From: an uncultured Phycisphaerae bacterium
Lineage (GTDB): Bacteria; Planctomycetota; Phycisphaerae; Phycisphaerales; SM1A02
Assembly (NCBI GenBank): GCA_913046275.1
Contig: CAJWSE010000053.1
Location: 1 to 7,220 of the forward strand
Direction of reading: 5' to 3'
Length of the DNA stretch: 7,220 nucleotides
The translations under genes and the position numbers were made by a program. A model generated the notes under the pieces. It was not told the origin of the DNA and made no database searches. It worked only from the letters and a program-made list of their open reading frames with translations. Within the stretch, counting starts at the first letter, position 1. The number at the start of each line of letters is the position of its first letter. Below are positions 6,929 to 7,220 of this stretch, piece by piece.

Positions 6929-7220
6929 TTGAGCGATACAGAAGATAATTTTTCACCTAATCCAATACACCACGATAAAGGGACGCAAGCAGGCGAAGGA
7001 GTTACAGAATTCCGAAAGATGCTAAAAGCGACGATCAATTTCGAAGCCTCTGACCTTCACATTAAAGCTGGCACAAAACCTCGAATCCGTGTTCGCGGTG
7101 TTTTGAGAAGTCTGGATGCCTCCCTTAACAGTGAGCCGCTCTGCTACCAAATTGCTAAAGATATTCTTGATGAAAGCCAATACAAGCAATTTCATAAGCA
7201 TGGTCAAATCGATTTGGCTT
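6929..7220 (+). CDS. pilT: PilT-family type IV pilus retraction ATPase, N-terminus only
   Basis: The first 97 codons of a plus-strand gene continue past the window. After a polar 24-residue leader, VTEFRKMLKATINFEASDLH (25-44) followed by IKAG and PRIRVRGVLR (51-60) match the PAS-like N-terminal domain of PilT/PilU ATPases, where ASDLH is a hallmark. PilT powers pilus retraction for twitching motility at the inner-membrane base of the machine. The ATPase domain with its Walker motifs is not in view, so PilT cannot be told from PilU or another family member. The TTG at 6929 is the first standard start after the in-frame TAA at 6899-6901, with a weak purine-rich AGAAGAG seven bases ahead. The ATG at 7019 would remove part of the conserved first helix, so I prefer the TTG. 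It is transcribed divergently from guaB. Confidence 0.85.
   Translation, partial: MSDTEDNFSPNPIHHDKGTQAGEGVTEFRKMLKATINFEASDLHIKAGTKPRIRVRGVLRSLDASLNSEPLCYQIAKDILDESQYKQFHKHGQIDLA

Overview
The window is a bacterial chromosomal segment, moderately AT-rich, with five protein genes and almost no free space. Four genes lie on the minus strand. Reading from right to left they are guaB (IMP dehydrogenase), a 12-helix MFS permease, a large exported zinc metalloprotease, and the 5' part of an FHA-GAF-SpoIIE-type PP2C phosphatase that runs off the left edge. At the right edge a divergent plus-strand gene begins with the N-terminus of a PilT-type retraction ATPase. I see no tRNA, rRNA, CRISPR array, insertion sequence or phage gene.

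The gene content (type IV pilus motor, FHA-GAF-PP2C regulator, DUF5117/DUF4953-type metalloprotease) suggests a Gram-negative-type environmental bacterium. A planctomycete such as a marine Phycisphaerae relative is my best guess. That is inference from gene families only; no taxonomic marker settles it.

Layout: 1-1198 is the partial phosphatase (minus). 1199-1265 is a short gap filled by a strong stem-loop that could be the metalloprotease terminator, the phosphatase 5' leader, or both. 1266-4073 is the metalloprotease (minus). 4074-4159 is a gap holding a clear Shine-Dalgarno sequence. 4160-5338 is the MFS permease (minus), whose GTG start overlaps the end of guaB by 20 bases. 5319-6803 is guaB (minus). 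6804-6928 is a 125-base divergent control region. 6929-7220 is the partial pilT-like gene (plus, TTG start).

guaB and the permease form an overlapping, probably co-transcribed pair. The metalloprotease may be read through from them, because no terminator is visible after the permease, but it also has its own ribosome binding site. The stem-loop at 1216-1244 marks the end of that run or a control point before the phosphatase. The genes share no evident single pathway. This looks mainly like ordinary chromosome, and the most unusual signals are in the short intergenic regions and start sites rather than in a new gene system.
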